A stretch of DNA of 64,000 bases. Source: Pseudarthrobacter polychromogenes. GTDB taxonomy: Bacteria > Actinomycetota > Actinomycetes > Actinomycetales > Micrococcaceae. The stretch is from positions 1 through 64,000 of the forward strand of contig NZ_BMKU01000009.1 in NCBI RefSeq assembly GCF_014644495.1, in the 5' to 3' direction. Below the pieces are notes generated by a model, which worked only from the letters and a program-made list of their open reading frames with translations, was not told the DNA's origin and ran no database searches. Positions 1 to 7,420 of this stretch are shown one piece after another (positions within the stretch are counted from its first letter, which is position 1; the number at the start of each line of letters is the position of its first letter). The position numbers were made by a program, and so were the translations under genes.

Positions 1-62
1 GACCCACAGCGCCGATGGTACTGCACCCGGGAGGGTGTGGGAGAGTAGGTCACCGCCGGACA
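1..62 (+). rRNA. rrf: 5S ribosomal RNA, 3' end only
   Basis: The first ~62 bases match the 3' half of an actinobacterial 5S rRNA: a GATGGTACTGC segment, then GGGTGTGGGAGAGTAGGTC, then the closing CGCCGGACA strand. The 5' part and the rest of the rrn operon lie left of the window. A hairpin follows within 20 bases, as expected at the end of an rRNA operon. The exact 3' end is estimated. Confidence 0.85.
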
Positions 63-79
63 CACACTAAAAAGGGTCG

Positions 80-106
80 AGGCCCCAACCACCACGGTTG
101 GGGCCT
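80..106 (+). terminator. rrn operon terminator hairpin
   Basis: A perfect 11-bp inverted repeat (AGGCCCCAACC / GGTTGGGGCCT) with a 5-base loop sits just after the 5S rRNA. It lacks a long T run, so rho-independent action is inferred from position and stem strength. Confidence 0.75.
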
Positions 107-124
107 CCCACATTTAACACCCAC

Positions 125-456
125 CCAAACCCTCTCGCACCTAATGCACCCCTTCCCGGCATCCCCTTCCACCTTGTGAAGGCCCCGGGACGGACCCTCT
201 CGCACTTAATGCAGGCACCGGGGCACCCTCTCTCAGTAGATGCCGCTTCCCGGACGATCCTCACCCACTTCCTACCAGCAATACCCCCCACCCCCGCATC
301 AGGTGAGAGAGCATCCCGACAAACCCCACATCAGGTGAGAGAGCGTCCCGGGAAACCGGACATCGAGTGAGAGAGCGTCCCGGGAAACCGGACATCGAGT
401 GAGAGAGCGTCCCGGGAAACCTCACATCGAGTGAGAGAGCGTCCCAGGGGATGAGC
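125..456. repeat. 32-bp-phased repeat array 1 (inverted units, then direct units)
   Basis: This array fills most of the gene-free stretch from 107 to 656. On the right, five head-to-tail units carry the core GTGAGAGAGCGTCC (the first has GCAT for GCGT); the GAGCGT positions start at 309, 341, 373, 405 and 437, exactly 32 bp apart. On the left, more degenerate units lie in the opposite orientation (cores near 129, 194, 225 and 254, with a weak one near 161). There are no variable spacers and no ORF with coding character. The same family recurs at 30151-30330. The function is unknown. Confidence 0.85.
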
Positions 457-656
457 CGGCAAATGAGTCAAAGGACGTCCGCTGGTGGCTGAATCCGGGA
501 CCGAAAACCCCGAAAATGCGGTGATTAACCTCAAAAAGTGCCGGAAACACGCGGAATTTGCGGAACCCGGGGGCCCAAGCTGGTAAGTTTTCGAACAGTG
601 GCTTGTGCGCATGCCGCGTTCAGGCTCCAGAATCATGACCGTCCAGGAGGACATAA

Positions 657-944
657 ATGGCTAAGAACCGTAGTGAACTTGTTGCAGAGGTAGCAGGCAA
701 GGCCGGCACCAGCCAGGCAGCCGTCAACTCCGTCCTCGACGCACTGTTCGAGGTTTTCGAGACTTCTGTCGCCGCGGGCGAGAAGATCACCATCCCGGGA
801 TGGCTCGCCGTCGAGCGCACCGACCGTGCAGCACGTACCGGCCGCAACCCGCAGACCGGCGAGACCATCCAGATCGCGGCAGGCCACAGCGTCAAGCTGA
901 CCGCCGGCTCCAAGCTGAAGGCTGCAGTCTCCAACAAGAAGTAA
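657..944 (+). CDS. HU family DNA-binding protein
   Basis: A 95-residue histone-like nucleoid protein. The N-terminal helix pair (NRSELVAEVAGKAGTSQAAV) and the beta-arm region with the RTGRNPQTGE motif are diagnostic of the HU/IHF family, and 90-95 residues is the usual length of short HU. It lacks the long lysine/alanine-rich tail of mycobacterial HupB. The start is fixed by AGGAGG at 645-650, six bases before the ATG. The gene is monocistronic, with a strong terminator directly after it. The upstream region holds a large 32-bp repeat array rather than another gene. HU would bend and compact DNA as a dimer. Family assignment is certain; which HU paralogue it is cannot be decided here. Confidence 0.95.
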   Translation: MAKNRSELVAEVAGKAGTSQAAVNSVLDALFEVFETSVAAGEKITIPGWLAVERTDRAARTGRNPQTGETIQIAAGHSVKLTAGSKLKAAVSNKK

Positions 945-980
945 GCTTCTTCCTCCCCGGCACGTAGCCGGCGCAGGAAA

Positions 981-1012
981 AGGAGCGGCAACCACACGGT
1001 TGCCGCTCCTTT
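981..1012 (+). terminator. Rho-independent terminator after HU
   Basis: A perfect 13-bp stem (AGGAGCGGCAACC / GGTTGCCGCTCCT) with the loop ACAC is followed by a T-rich tail (TTTTGCTTTTA). It lies 37 bases after the HU stop codon. Confidence 0.9.
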
Positions 1013-1060
1013 TGCTTTTAAGGCCGATTCGCGGGCCGGGCAGGCGTAGCGGACAATGGA

Positions 1061-3235
1061 ATGGTGTCTTCTGCCGCAAAACCACGTTCCACCACCCCCC
1101 AGCCCGTTTCCGTCAAGGGAGCGCGGGGCAACGGTGCGCCGGGTCAAGACAGCAGCGCCCTGGGGATCCCCCGGGGCTGGCAGCTGGCCGGGCTGGCGGC
1201 CCTGTTCCTGGGCCTTGCAGCGGCGTTGGTTTTCTCCGGCGCGGCAGGCGCCCGGGCGGTCTCTGACCCTGGAGCCTTGGTCCGCTGGGGCCTCCCCGTC
1301 AGCAAGGCCATCCATAACGTCTCGTTGGCGACTGTCATCGGCGGCCTGATCTTCGCCGTCGGTATCCTTCCCCGGAGTGCCGGGCCCCGCAGCCGGGCCA
1401 AGGAGGCGTCCGGTGGCGAAGCGCCGGAGCATCCCGCCTTCAGCCGCGCCCTGGCCGTGGCGTCCGCGGCAGGTGCCACGTGGACGCTGTCCGCCATCGC
1501 CGTCCTGGTCCTCACCTACTCTGATGTTGCGGGGCAGGGACTCTCCGGTGACGCGGAGTTCACGCAGGCACTGGTCTTCTTCATGACGGACATCGAGACG
1601 GGGCGGGCCTGGCTGGCCGTCACCATCATCGCGGCAATTGTGACAACGGCGCTGTTCGGGGTGCGATCTCTTGGGGGACTCGCTCTGACGCTGGTCCTGG
1701 CCCTGGTGGGGCTGGTCCCCACCGCGCTGATCGGCCACTCGTCGAGCTCCGCCGACCATGAGGGTGCCATCAATTCCCTGGGCCTGCACCTGGTGGGGGT
1801 CAGCACCTGGGTGGGCGGCATCATCATGCTGGCCCTGCTGTCCGGAATCCTGACCGGCCCCAAAGCAGCAGCCTCCGCCGACATCACGGAACCCACGCTC
1901 CGCCGGTTTTCCTCGCTCGCGGGCTTCGCCTTCGTGCTGGTGCTCGCCTCGGGCATCATTAACGCGAGCATCAGGATCACCAACTGGGCAGACCTCTTTG
2001 GTTCTCCCTACGGCCAGCTGATCCTGGCCAAGTCCGCGGCCACCCTTGTCCTGGGCGGAATCGGGTTCATGCACCGGCAGTGGGTGATCCCGCAGCTGGG
2101 CCGTAAGGGCTCCACAATGTCTTCACGGCGCGTGCTCTGGCAGCTGGTCCTGGCTGAATTCCTGGTGATGGGCGCAACGTCCGGCGTCGCCGTCGCCCTG
2201 GGCCGTTCCGCCCCGCCGGAGCCCACCAGCTTCGCCCCCGATGCCTCGCCCGCTTTTATCCTCACGGGCTACGAGCTTCCCCCTGAACTGACGCCTGAGC
2301 GGTGGCTCACGGAGTGGCGCCTGGACTGGCTCTGGATCGCCGCGGCTCTGTTCGGCCTAGTGGCCTATTTCCTGGGCGTGGCAAAGGTCCACCGGCGCGG
2401 TGACAAGTGGCAGTGGTTCCGTTCGGTGAACTGGGTCATCGGCCTCCTGGTCCTGACCTACATCACGTCCGGCCCGCCGTCGGTCTATGGCCGCATACTG
2501 TTCTCGGCACACATGGTGGACCATATGGCACTGACCATGGTTGCGCCCATCTTCCTGGTCCTGGGTGCGCCGGTGACGCTCGCCCTGCGGGCCCTGCCCG
2601 CCCGGGGCGACGGCTCCAGAGGGGCCCGGGAATGGCTGCTGGTGTTCATCCACTCGAAGTTCTCCCAGCTGGTCACCCACCCGCTCTTTGCGGCAGCCAA
2701 CTTTGCCGGCTCCATTGTGCTGTTCTACTACTCGGACCTGTTCGGCTTCGCCATGCGCGAGCACGTGGGCCACGAGCTGATGATTGTGCATTTCCTGCTC
2801 ACCGGGTACATCTTTGTGCTGACCATGATCGGCACCGACCCGCTGCCGCGCAGGGCGCCGTACCCCATGCGGCTCCTGCTGCTCCTGGCCACCATGGGCT
2901 TCCACGCCTTCTTCGGCGTCGCCATCATGGGCGGGACCAACCTCCTTGCCGCGGACTACTTCGGAAACCTGGGCAGGGAGTGGGGCCCCTCCGCCCTCCT
3001 GGACCAGCAGAAGGGCGGCGCCGTGGCCTGGGGCATCGGCGAGGTCCCCACGCTGCTGGTGGCGCTCGGCGTCGCCATCATGTGGTCCCGGTCTGACCAG
3101 AGGGAGACCAAACGCGTGGACCGGGCGGCGGACAGGAATAACGACGCCGATCTCACCGCTTACAACGATATGTTTGCCAAATTGGCCGAACGCGACGCCA
3201 GGCTGGCTGAACGCAACAAGCTGGAAGGACGCTGA
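1061..3235 (+). CDS. CopD/CtaG fusion: copper-transport and cytochrome c oxidase assembly membrane protein
   Basis: A 724-residue polytopic membrane protein. Residues ~40-330 hold a run of transmembrane helices with the CopD-type segment (SLGLHLVGVSTWVGGI, then FSSLAGFAFVLVLASG). Residues ~400-680 match CtaG of caa3-type oxidases, with histidine-containing helices (LFSAHMVDHMALTMVAPIFL, EHVGHELMIVHFLLTGYIF, LLATMGFHAFFGVAIMGG). In the combined family the CopD part moves copper across the membrane and the CtaG part helps load the oxidase copper centre. The ~40-residue N-terminus before the first helix is cytoplasmic and low-complexity. No good Shine-Dalgarno precedes the ATG at 1061, so the start is uncertain. 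The stop overlaps the next ATG by one base, which implies a two-gene operon. Confidence 0.9.
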   Translation: MVSSAAKPRSTTPQPVSVKGARGNGAPGQDSSALGIPRGWQLAGLAALFLGLAAALVFSGAAGARAVSDPGALVRWGLPVSKAIHNVSLATVIGGLIFAVGILPRSAGPRSRAKEASGGEAPEHPAFSRALAVASAAGATWTLSAIAVLVLTYSDVAGQGLSGDAEFTQALVFFMTDIETGRAWLAVTIIAAIVTTALFGVRSLGGLALTLVLALVGLVPTALIGHSSSSADHEGAINSLGLHLVGVSTWVGGIIMLALLSGILTGPKAAASADITEPTLRRFSSLAGFAFVLVLASGIINASIRITNWADLFGSPYGQLILAKSAATLVLGGIGFMHRQWVIPQLGRKGSTMSSRRVLWQLVLAEFLVMGATSGVAVALGRSAPPEPTSFAPDASPAFILTGYELPPELTPERWLTEWRLDWLWIAAALFGLVAYFLGVAKVHRRGDKWQWFRSVNWVIGLLVLTYITSGPPSVYGRILFSAHMVDHMALTMVAPIFLVLGAPVTLALRALPARGDGSRGAREWLLVFIHSKFSQLVTHPLFAAANFAGSIVLFYYSDLFGFAMREHVGHELMIVHFLLTGYIFVLTMIGTDPLPRRAPYPMRLLLLLATMGFHAFFGVAIMGGTNLLAADYFGNLGREWGPSALLDQQKGGAVAWGIGEVPTLLVALGVAIMWSRSDQRETKRVDRAADRNNDADLTAYNDMFAKLAERDARLAERNKLEGR

Positions 3236-5259
3236 TGAGCGAAACCGTACGCACGCATGCCCGGGTCCGGGCCTCCGAACTGGTGGGCCGCAACTGGTTG
3301 AACACGGGCGGCAAGACCCTGGACCTCGAAGCCCTGCGCGGCAAGATCGTGCTGCTGGATTTCTGGACCTTCTGCTGCATCAATTGCCTGCATGTGCTGG
3401 ACGAACTCCGGCCGCTGGAGGAACAGTACTCCGACGTCCTGGTCACGGTAGGCGTCCACTCGCCCAAGTTCGAGCACGAGGCCGATCCGGTGGCGCTGGC
3501 CGCCGCTGTTGAGCGCTACGAGATCCACCACCCGGTTCTGGACGATCCCGAGCTGGAGACCTGGAAGGCCTACACTGCCCGCGCCTGGCCCACCCTGGTG
3601 GTCATCGATCCCGAGGGCTACATCGTGGCGCACCTCTCCGGCGAAGGCCACGCGGACGGCCTGGCGGTGCTGATTCCCGAGCTCATCGCCGAACATGAAG
3701 CCAAGGGGACGCTGCACCGGGGCTCCGGCCCGTACGTAGCCCCGGAGCCCACCTCCGGCACCCTGCGCTTCCCCGGCAAGGCGCTTTTCCTTCCGCCGGG
3801 CCGCGGTTCCACCGCCGTGGATGGAACGTCCGACGACGGCGCAGCGGCAGGTGCCGCAGGAAACGGTGCTGCCGGCAAGGGTTCGTGGCTGGTCACCGAC
3901 ACGGGACACCACCGGCTGGTGGAACTCGGCACGGACTTCCATACCGTCCTGGGCACCTTTGGTTCCGGTGTAAGGGGCCATGCGGATGGCCCCGCTGCCG
4001 GGGATTCCCCCGTGGCCCAGTTCAACGAGCCCCAAGGCCTGGTCCTGCTGCCGGAAGACGTGGCAGCCAAGGCCGGTTACGACGTCGTGATTGCCGACTC
4101 CGTCAACCACCGGCTCCGTGGGCTGTCCCTCGCGGACGGTAAGGCCTCCACCCTAGCCGGCAGCGGCGTCCAGCGGCTTCTGGAGTCCGGTCCGGCGCGC
4201 GTGGACGAGGACGCAGCGGGGTTCACCGGCCAGCTCGGCGGGCACCCGCTGGACGTGGCACTGAGCTCGCCCTGGGACGTCGTTTGGTCCAGGAAGCTTA
4301 ACGCCGTGGTGGTGGCCATGGCCGGCGTGCACCAGATCTTCAGTTTCGACCCCCTCACCGGGGCGGTGGCCATCGTGGCGGGCAACGGTCTTGAAGGCCT
4401 GCTTGACGGCCCCGCGCACGAGGCGTGGTTCGCCCAGCCTTCCGGCCTGGCCGAGGACGCTGAGGGCAACATCTGGGTGGCCGACTCCGAAACGTCCGCC
4501 CTCCGCAAGCTGGCCATTGACGACGAAGGCACGGTCACCGTGGAGTCCGCGATCGGCAAGGGGCTGTTCGACTTCGGCTTCCGGGACGGCGAGGCTGCAG
4601 AGGCACGCCTGCAGCACCCCCTGGGCGTTACTGTCCTGCCGGACGGGTCCGTTGCGGTGGCTGACACCTACAACGGCGCCGTCCGCCGCTATGACCCCGC
4701 CACCCGCACAGTGTCCACCCTGGCGCGCGGCCTCCTGGAGCCGTCCGACGTGATTGTGGACCACACGCACTCGGCCGGTTCCGAGCCGCTGCTGGTGGTG
4801 GTGGAGGCGAACAAGCACCAGGTGGTGTTCGTTCCCATCCCCAAGGAAGCCCAGCAGGTGGACGAAGGCGCGGTCCAGACTCACCGGCCCAAGAGCCCCG
4901 TTGCGCCCGGTCCCCTGGAGCTGACGGTCCGTTTCACCGCCCCCACAGGGCAGAAGCTGGATGACCGCTGGGGTGACCCCACCCAGCTGAAGATTTCCTC
5001 AACACCGCCGGAGCTGCTGGCCTCCGGCGGCGGAACCTCGGTGGGGCTGCTCCGCACCCTGGAGCTTTCACCGGATGTGCCGGAGGGCATCCTGCACATC
5101 ACCGCACGGGCCGCCGCCTGCGACGGCCCCGAGACCGAGAACGGCGAGATCCCGGACCACGCCGCCTGCCACCTCTACCAGCAGGACTGGGGCATCCCCG
5201 TGGTGCTGCAGGGCGACGGCGATACCGAGCTGGTGCTGGACCTGCGCGGCATGGACTGA
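3235..5259 (+). CDS. Thioredoxin-like and NHL-repeat protein (NHLRC2 type)
   Basis: A 674-residue protein. Residues ~15-160 form a TlpA/AhpC-type thioredoxin fold with the redox motif C-I-N-C (Cys48 and Cys51, plus an extra Cys47) in FWTFCCINCLHVLDEL. Residues ~200-530 contain NHL beta-propeller blades, recognisable by repeats such as GLAEDAEGNIWVADSE and GVTVLPDGSVAVADTYNGAV. The C-terminal ~100 residues form a beta-rich domain. This domain order matches the NHLRC2 family, whose bacterial role is not established. No signal peptide is evident, so it is probably cytoplasmic. It is translationally coupled (one-base overlap) to the CopD/CtaG gene, which suggests a role in copper or thiol handling during oxidase assembly; that is inference. 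Confidence 0.88.
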   Translation: MSETVRTHARVRASELVGRNWLNTGGKTLDLEALRGKIVLLDFWTFCCINCLHVLDELRPLEEQYSDVLVTVGVHSPKFEHEADPVALAAAVERYEIHHPVLDDPELETWKAYTARAWPTLVVIDPEGYIVAHLSGEGHADGLAVLIPELIAEHEAKGTLHRGSGPYVAPEPTSGTLRFPGKALFLPPGRGSTAVDGTSDDGAAAGAAGNGAAGKGSWLVTDTGHHRLVELGTDFHTVLGTFGSGVRGHADGPAAGDSPVAQFNEPQGLVLLPEDVAAKAGYDVVIADSVNHRLRGLSLADGKASTLAGSGVQRLLESGPARVDEDAAGFTGQLGGHPLDVALSSPWDVVWSRKLNAVVVAMAGVHQIFSFDPLTGAVAIVAGNGLEGLLDGPAHEAWFAQPSGLAEDAEGNIWVADSETSALRKLAIDDEGTVTVESAIGKGLFDFGFRDGEAAEARLQHPLGVTVLPDGSVAVADTYNGAVRRYDPATRTVSTLARGLLEPSDVIVDHTHSAGSEPLLVVVEANKHQVVFVPIPKEAQQVDEGAVQTHRPKSPVAPGPLELTVRFTAPTGQKLDDRWGDPTQLKISSTPPELLASGGGTSVGLLRTLELSPDVPEGILHITARAAACDGPETENGEIPDHAACHLYQQDWGIPVVLQGDGDTELVLDLRGMD

Positions 5260-5284
5260 CGCGCCGCACCTTGATGACCAGAGT

Positions 5285-5328
5285 GGCCCGGTTTTCCACC
5301 CCATGAGGAGTGGGAACCGGGCCTTTTT
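5285..5328 (+). terminator. Terminator after the CopD-NHL operon
   Basis: GGCCCGGTT at 5285-5293 pairs with AACCGGGCC at 5315-5323, and a TTTTT run follows at 5324-5328. The inner part (TTCCACC / GTGGGA) extends the stem with imperfect pairing. Confidence 0.85.
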
Positions 5329-5339
5329 GTTGCTGCTTC

Positions 5340-5363
5340 CCCACAAAAGTGGGCCAACTTGGG
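5340..5363. repeat. Left copy of a short imperfect repeat flanking the AbiEi/DUF559 gene
   Basis: The segment CACAAAAGTGGGCCAACTTG resembles CACCAAAACTGGGCCAGTGT at 6326-6345, just past the stop of the enclosed gene. The left copy also contains a small hairpin, CCCAC-AAAA-GTGGG (5340-5353). It is a weak repeat; chance similarity is possible. Confidence 0.4.
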
Positions 5364-5402
5364 GCCGTCTTGTTCACATAGCACCGCTCGAGGCTGACGC
5401 CG

Positions 5403-5427
5403 GGCCAGGATGGCAGACATTCTGGCC
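5403..5427. promoter_or_regulatory. Dyad directly upstream of the AbiEi/DUF559 gene, possible operator
   Basis: GGCCAGGAT and ATTCTGGCC form a 9-bp inverted repeat (one mismatch) around a 7-base centre, ending two bases before the ATG at 5430. AbiEi-type antitoxins with an N-terminal winged helix are known to repress their own promoters, so autoregulation is a reasonable guess. It could instead be a leader hairpin that masks the start codon region. Confidence 0.5.
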
Positions 5428-5429
5428 TG

Positions 5430-6311
5430 ATGGACCCGACGGAAATCCTTAGATCAGCTGGTGGAGTATCGCTGCGGCGGGATGTGCTGGCTGCCGGTGC
5501 CACGGATACGGAGCTTCGCCGTGCGGTCCGCAGCGGCCAGGTGCTTCGGCTGGACAGGGGACTCCTGGCCGTGGCTGACGCAGACGCTGAGCTGGTGGCT
5601 GCGGGGCGCGCCCGCGGTCTGGTCACCTGCGTTTCCGCCGCCCCTGCATACAGCCTCTGGCGGCTCCGCCCTCCTGCCAAGCCCCACTACTGGCAGAGCA
5701 ATGGCCGAAGCGCAGTACGGTGTGTCAGCCACCGTACCGACTTGACGCAGCCGCCCCGCCATCGGACGCTTGCAGCCCTACCTGATGTCCTGCTTCATGC
5801 CCTGCTCTGCCTGCCGGAACTCGAGTCCCTGGTAATGGTGGAGTGTGCGTACAACCGCGGAGACATCGATCCGCCGTACCTGTTCCGCCACTTGGACGGA
5901 CCCCGGTGCGGCAAAGCGCGGAATGTAGTGTCCAAGGTTGACCGGGGCGCGGATTCCCTCCTGGAGACCCTGGCCCGGGTGCTCTTCCGGGACGCAGGCA
6001 TTCTTACCGAAACCCAAGTGTGGATCGATGGCATCGGCCGTGTTGACTTCCTGTTGGAGGGGTTCCTCATCGTGGAGATTGACGGGCTGGCCTTCCATCT
6101 TGAAGCCAGGCAGTTCAAGAAGGACCGCCGCAGGGACAACTCCGCAATACTGCAGGGCCTTCCCGTGCTGCGATTCTTCTACGACGACGTGGTTCATTCA
6201 CCTGAAGCTGTCCTGGCGCAGGTCCGCGAGGTTCTTGCCCGGGGTTCGCTTCGGTGGCCGCAACCAAACCGGCCCGGTTATTCGCCCAGCTGGCGCAACA
6301 ACGGCTGGTAG
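5430..6311 (+). CDS. AbiEi-type winged-helix / DUF559 endonuclease-like protein
   Basis: A 293-residue protein. Residues ~5-60 resemble the winged-helix region of AbiEi antitoxins (GVSLRRDVLAAGATDTELRRAVRSG, then LDRGLLAV). Residues ~195-285 resemble DUF559, related to very-short-patch-repair nucleases, with a candidate PD-(D/E)XK core EIDG (~residues 214-217) followed by KKDRRRDNSAILQGLPVLRFFYDDV. Genes of this build are common and strain-variable in Arthrobacter relatives. No AbiEii toxin lies beside it, so calling it half of an abortive-infection pair is not supported. The gene stands alone between two terminators or hairpins and is flanked by a weak repeat pair. Nuclease activity is inferred. 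Confidence 0.75.
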   Translation: MDPTEILRSAGGVSLRRDVLAAGATDTELRRAVRSGQVLRLDRGLLAVADADAELVAAGRARGLVTCVSAAPAYSLWRLRPPAKPHYWQSNGRSAVRCVSHRTDLTQPPRHRTLAALPDVLLHALLCLPELESLVMVECAYNRGDIDPPYLFRHLDGPRCGKARNVVSKVDRGADSLLETLARVLFRDAGILTETQVWIDGIGRVDFLLEGFLIVEIDGLAFHLEARQFKKDRRRDNSAILQGLPVLRFFYDDVVHSPEAVLAQVREVLARGSLRWPQPNRPGYSPSWRNNGW

Positions 6312-6324
6312 ACCTGCTGTTTGG

Positions 6325-6350
6325 CCACCAAAACTGGGCCAGTGTGGCGG
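6325..6350. repeat. Right copy of the short imperfect repeat flanking the AbiEi/DUF559 gene
   Basis: This is the partner of the copy at 5340-5363, sharing the core CAMAAAASTGGGCCA. It lies between the stop codon at 6311 and the stop of the convergent gene at 6359, in a spacer with no T-rich terminator. Confidence 0.4.
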
Positions 6351-6358
6351 GACCGGCC

Positions 6359-7378
6359 CTAGAAGCTCAGTACCGGCGTGACCTTGACCGTGTCCCCAGT
6401 GACGTCCAGGCGGGTGGTGAAGCTGAAGTCCACTTCCTCGTTGAGGGGGTACCAGGCTCCGGTAAACAGGTTCTGCTGGAGGGCTTCCACCTTGGCTTTG
6501 CCGTCCAGGGGAGCCACCACCCAGCGCCCGTCGAAGGGCTCAATGGCCACGTTGGGGTATTCCGTCACGGTCCACTTGATGCTGCCGTCCTGCACCGTGT
6601 TGTTGCTGGCGTAGTAGAACGGACAGTCCGGCTGGAGTTTCTGCTCCTTGGCGGCGACGGCGGCACAGCCGTCCAGGAATTCCCGAACCTTCGCAGACAC
6701 GTCCTTCTTCAGGTTGTCCGTGGCCTGCGTGAGGAGGTTGAGCGGCGCCACCGGGGCGTCCCGTGCCGTCACCGTGGCGCGGGTGGGGGCCGCCGAAAAG
6801 TACTCCCCGTTCACGGAGGCCTCGTATTCGCCGGGGTAGAAGACCGCAAAGGAGTTCCGGCCATTGGGCATGTTGACGGGCACGCCGTTGACGGTGGCCT
6901 CACTGGAGTTGACCACCGTGATGTCTACCGTCGGCAGCCTGGACGGAACGAAAGCCCAGGTGTTGAAGAAGATCCACTCGGTCCCGGTCTTGCGCAGCAG
7001 GAATTCCGTGCGGAGCCGGCTGCCGTCAATGGTGTACTCCAAGGGCACCATGACCTGGCTGTCCGGGCGTTCCTCGGCGTCACCGATATCCACGTTCGTG
7101 AACCGGGACGTCGCGGTCTGCAGGGCCGTGCCATCGAGCATGGCGGCGTTGCTGGGCGGGACAGTGGCGCGGAGCAGCCCCAACGCCTTCCCGCCGTCGC
7201 CGCTCTGCAGCGCGTCCAGATATTCGCGCACGGGCTGCTGCGGGCTGGCCACGGTGTTGTTGACCAGGTTCACCGCCACCACGGCGCCGGCGATGGCAAG
7301 CATGAGTCCCAGCAGCCATCCGGCCGCGATCCTCACCAACGCTTGACTCATCTGCACGTTCCATACGTTACCTGCCAT
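6359..7378 (-). CDS. Membrane-anchored protein of unknown function, possibly TcaA-like
   Basis: A 339-residue protein with one N-terminal transmembrane helix (residues ~18-40, GWLLGLMLAIAGAVVAVNLV) and a large exported part. Residues ~45-130 look like an NTF2-like fold (PVREYLDALQSGDGGKALGLL). Residues ~148-200 resemble a PEGA-like beta domain (VDITVVNSSEATVNGVPVN, then FAVFYPGEYEASV), and a second mixed domain follows. This order recalls the extracytoplasmic part of TcaA/YvbJ proteins, but no zinc ribbon precedes the helix and the match is tentative. Met10 (MSQALVRIAAG) is an equally good start; neither has a clear ribosome site. It ends close to and convergent with the AbiEi/DUF559 gene. 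Confidence 0.6.
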   Translation of the reverse strand: MAGNVWNVQMSQALVRIAAGWLLGLMLAIAGAVVAVNLVNNTVASPQQPVREYLDALQSGDGGKALGLLRATVPPSNAAMLDGTALQTATSRFTNVDIGDAEERPDSQVMVPLEYTIDGSRLRTEFLLRKTGTEWIFFNTWAFVPSRLPTVDITVVNSSEATVNGVPVNMPNGRNSFAVFYPGEYEASVNGEYFSAAPTRATVTARDAPVAPLNLLTQATDNLKKDVSAKVREFLDGCAAVAAKEQKLQPDCPFYYASNNTVQDGSIKWTVTEYPNVAIEPFDGRWVVAPLDGKAKVEALQQNLFTGAWYPLNEEVDFSFTTRLDVTGDTVKVTPVLSF

Positions 7379-7420
7379 GCGTCCGACGGCGGCAGTTGAG
7401 TCAGCTGGATGCGGTACCTT

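Noticed and set aside
125-456. CRISPR array
   Set aside because: Units follow one another without unique spacers, part of the array is inverted, and no cas gene is in the window.
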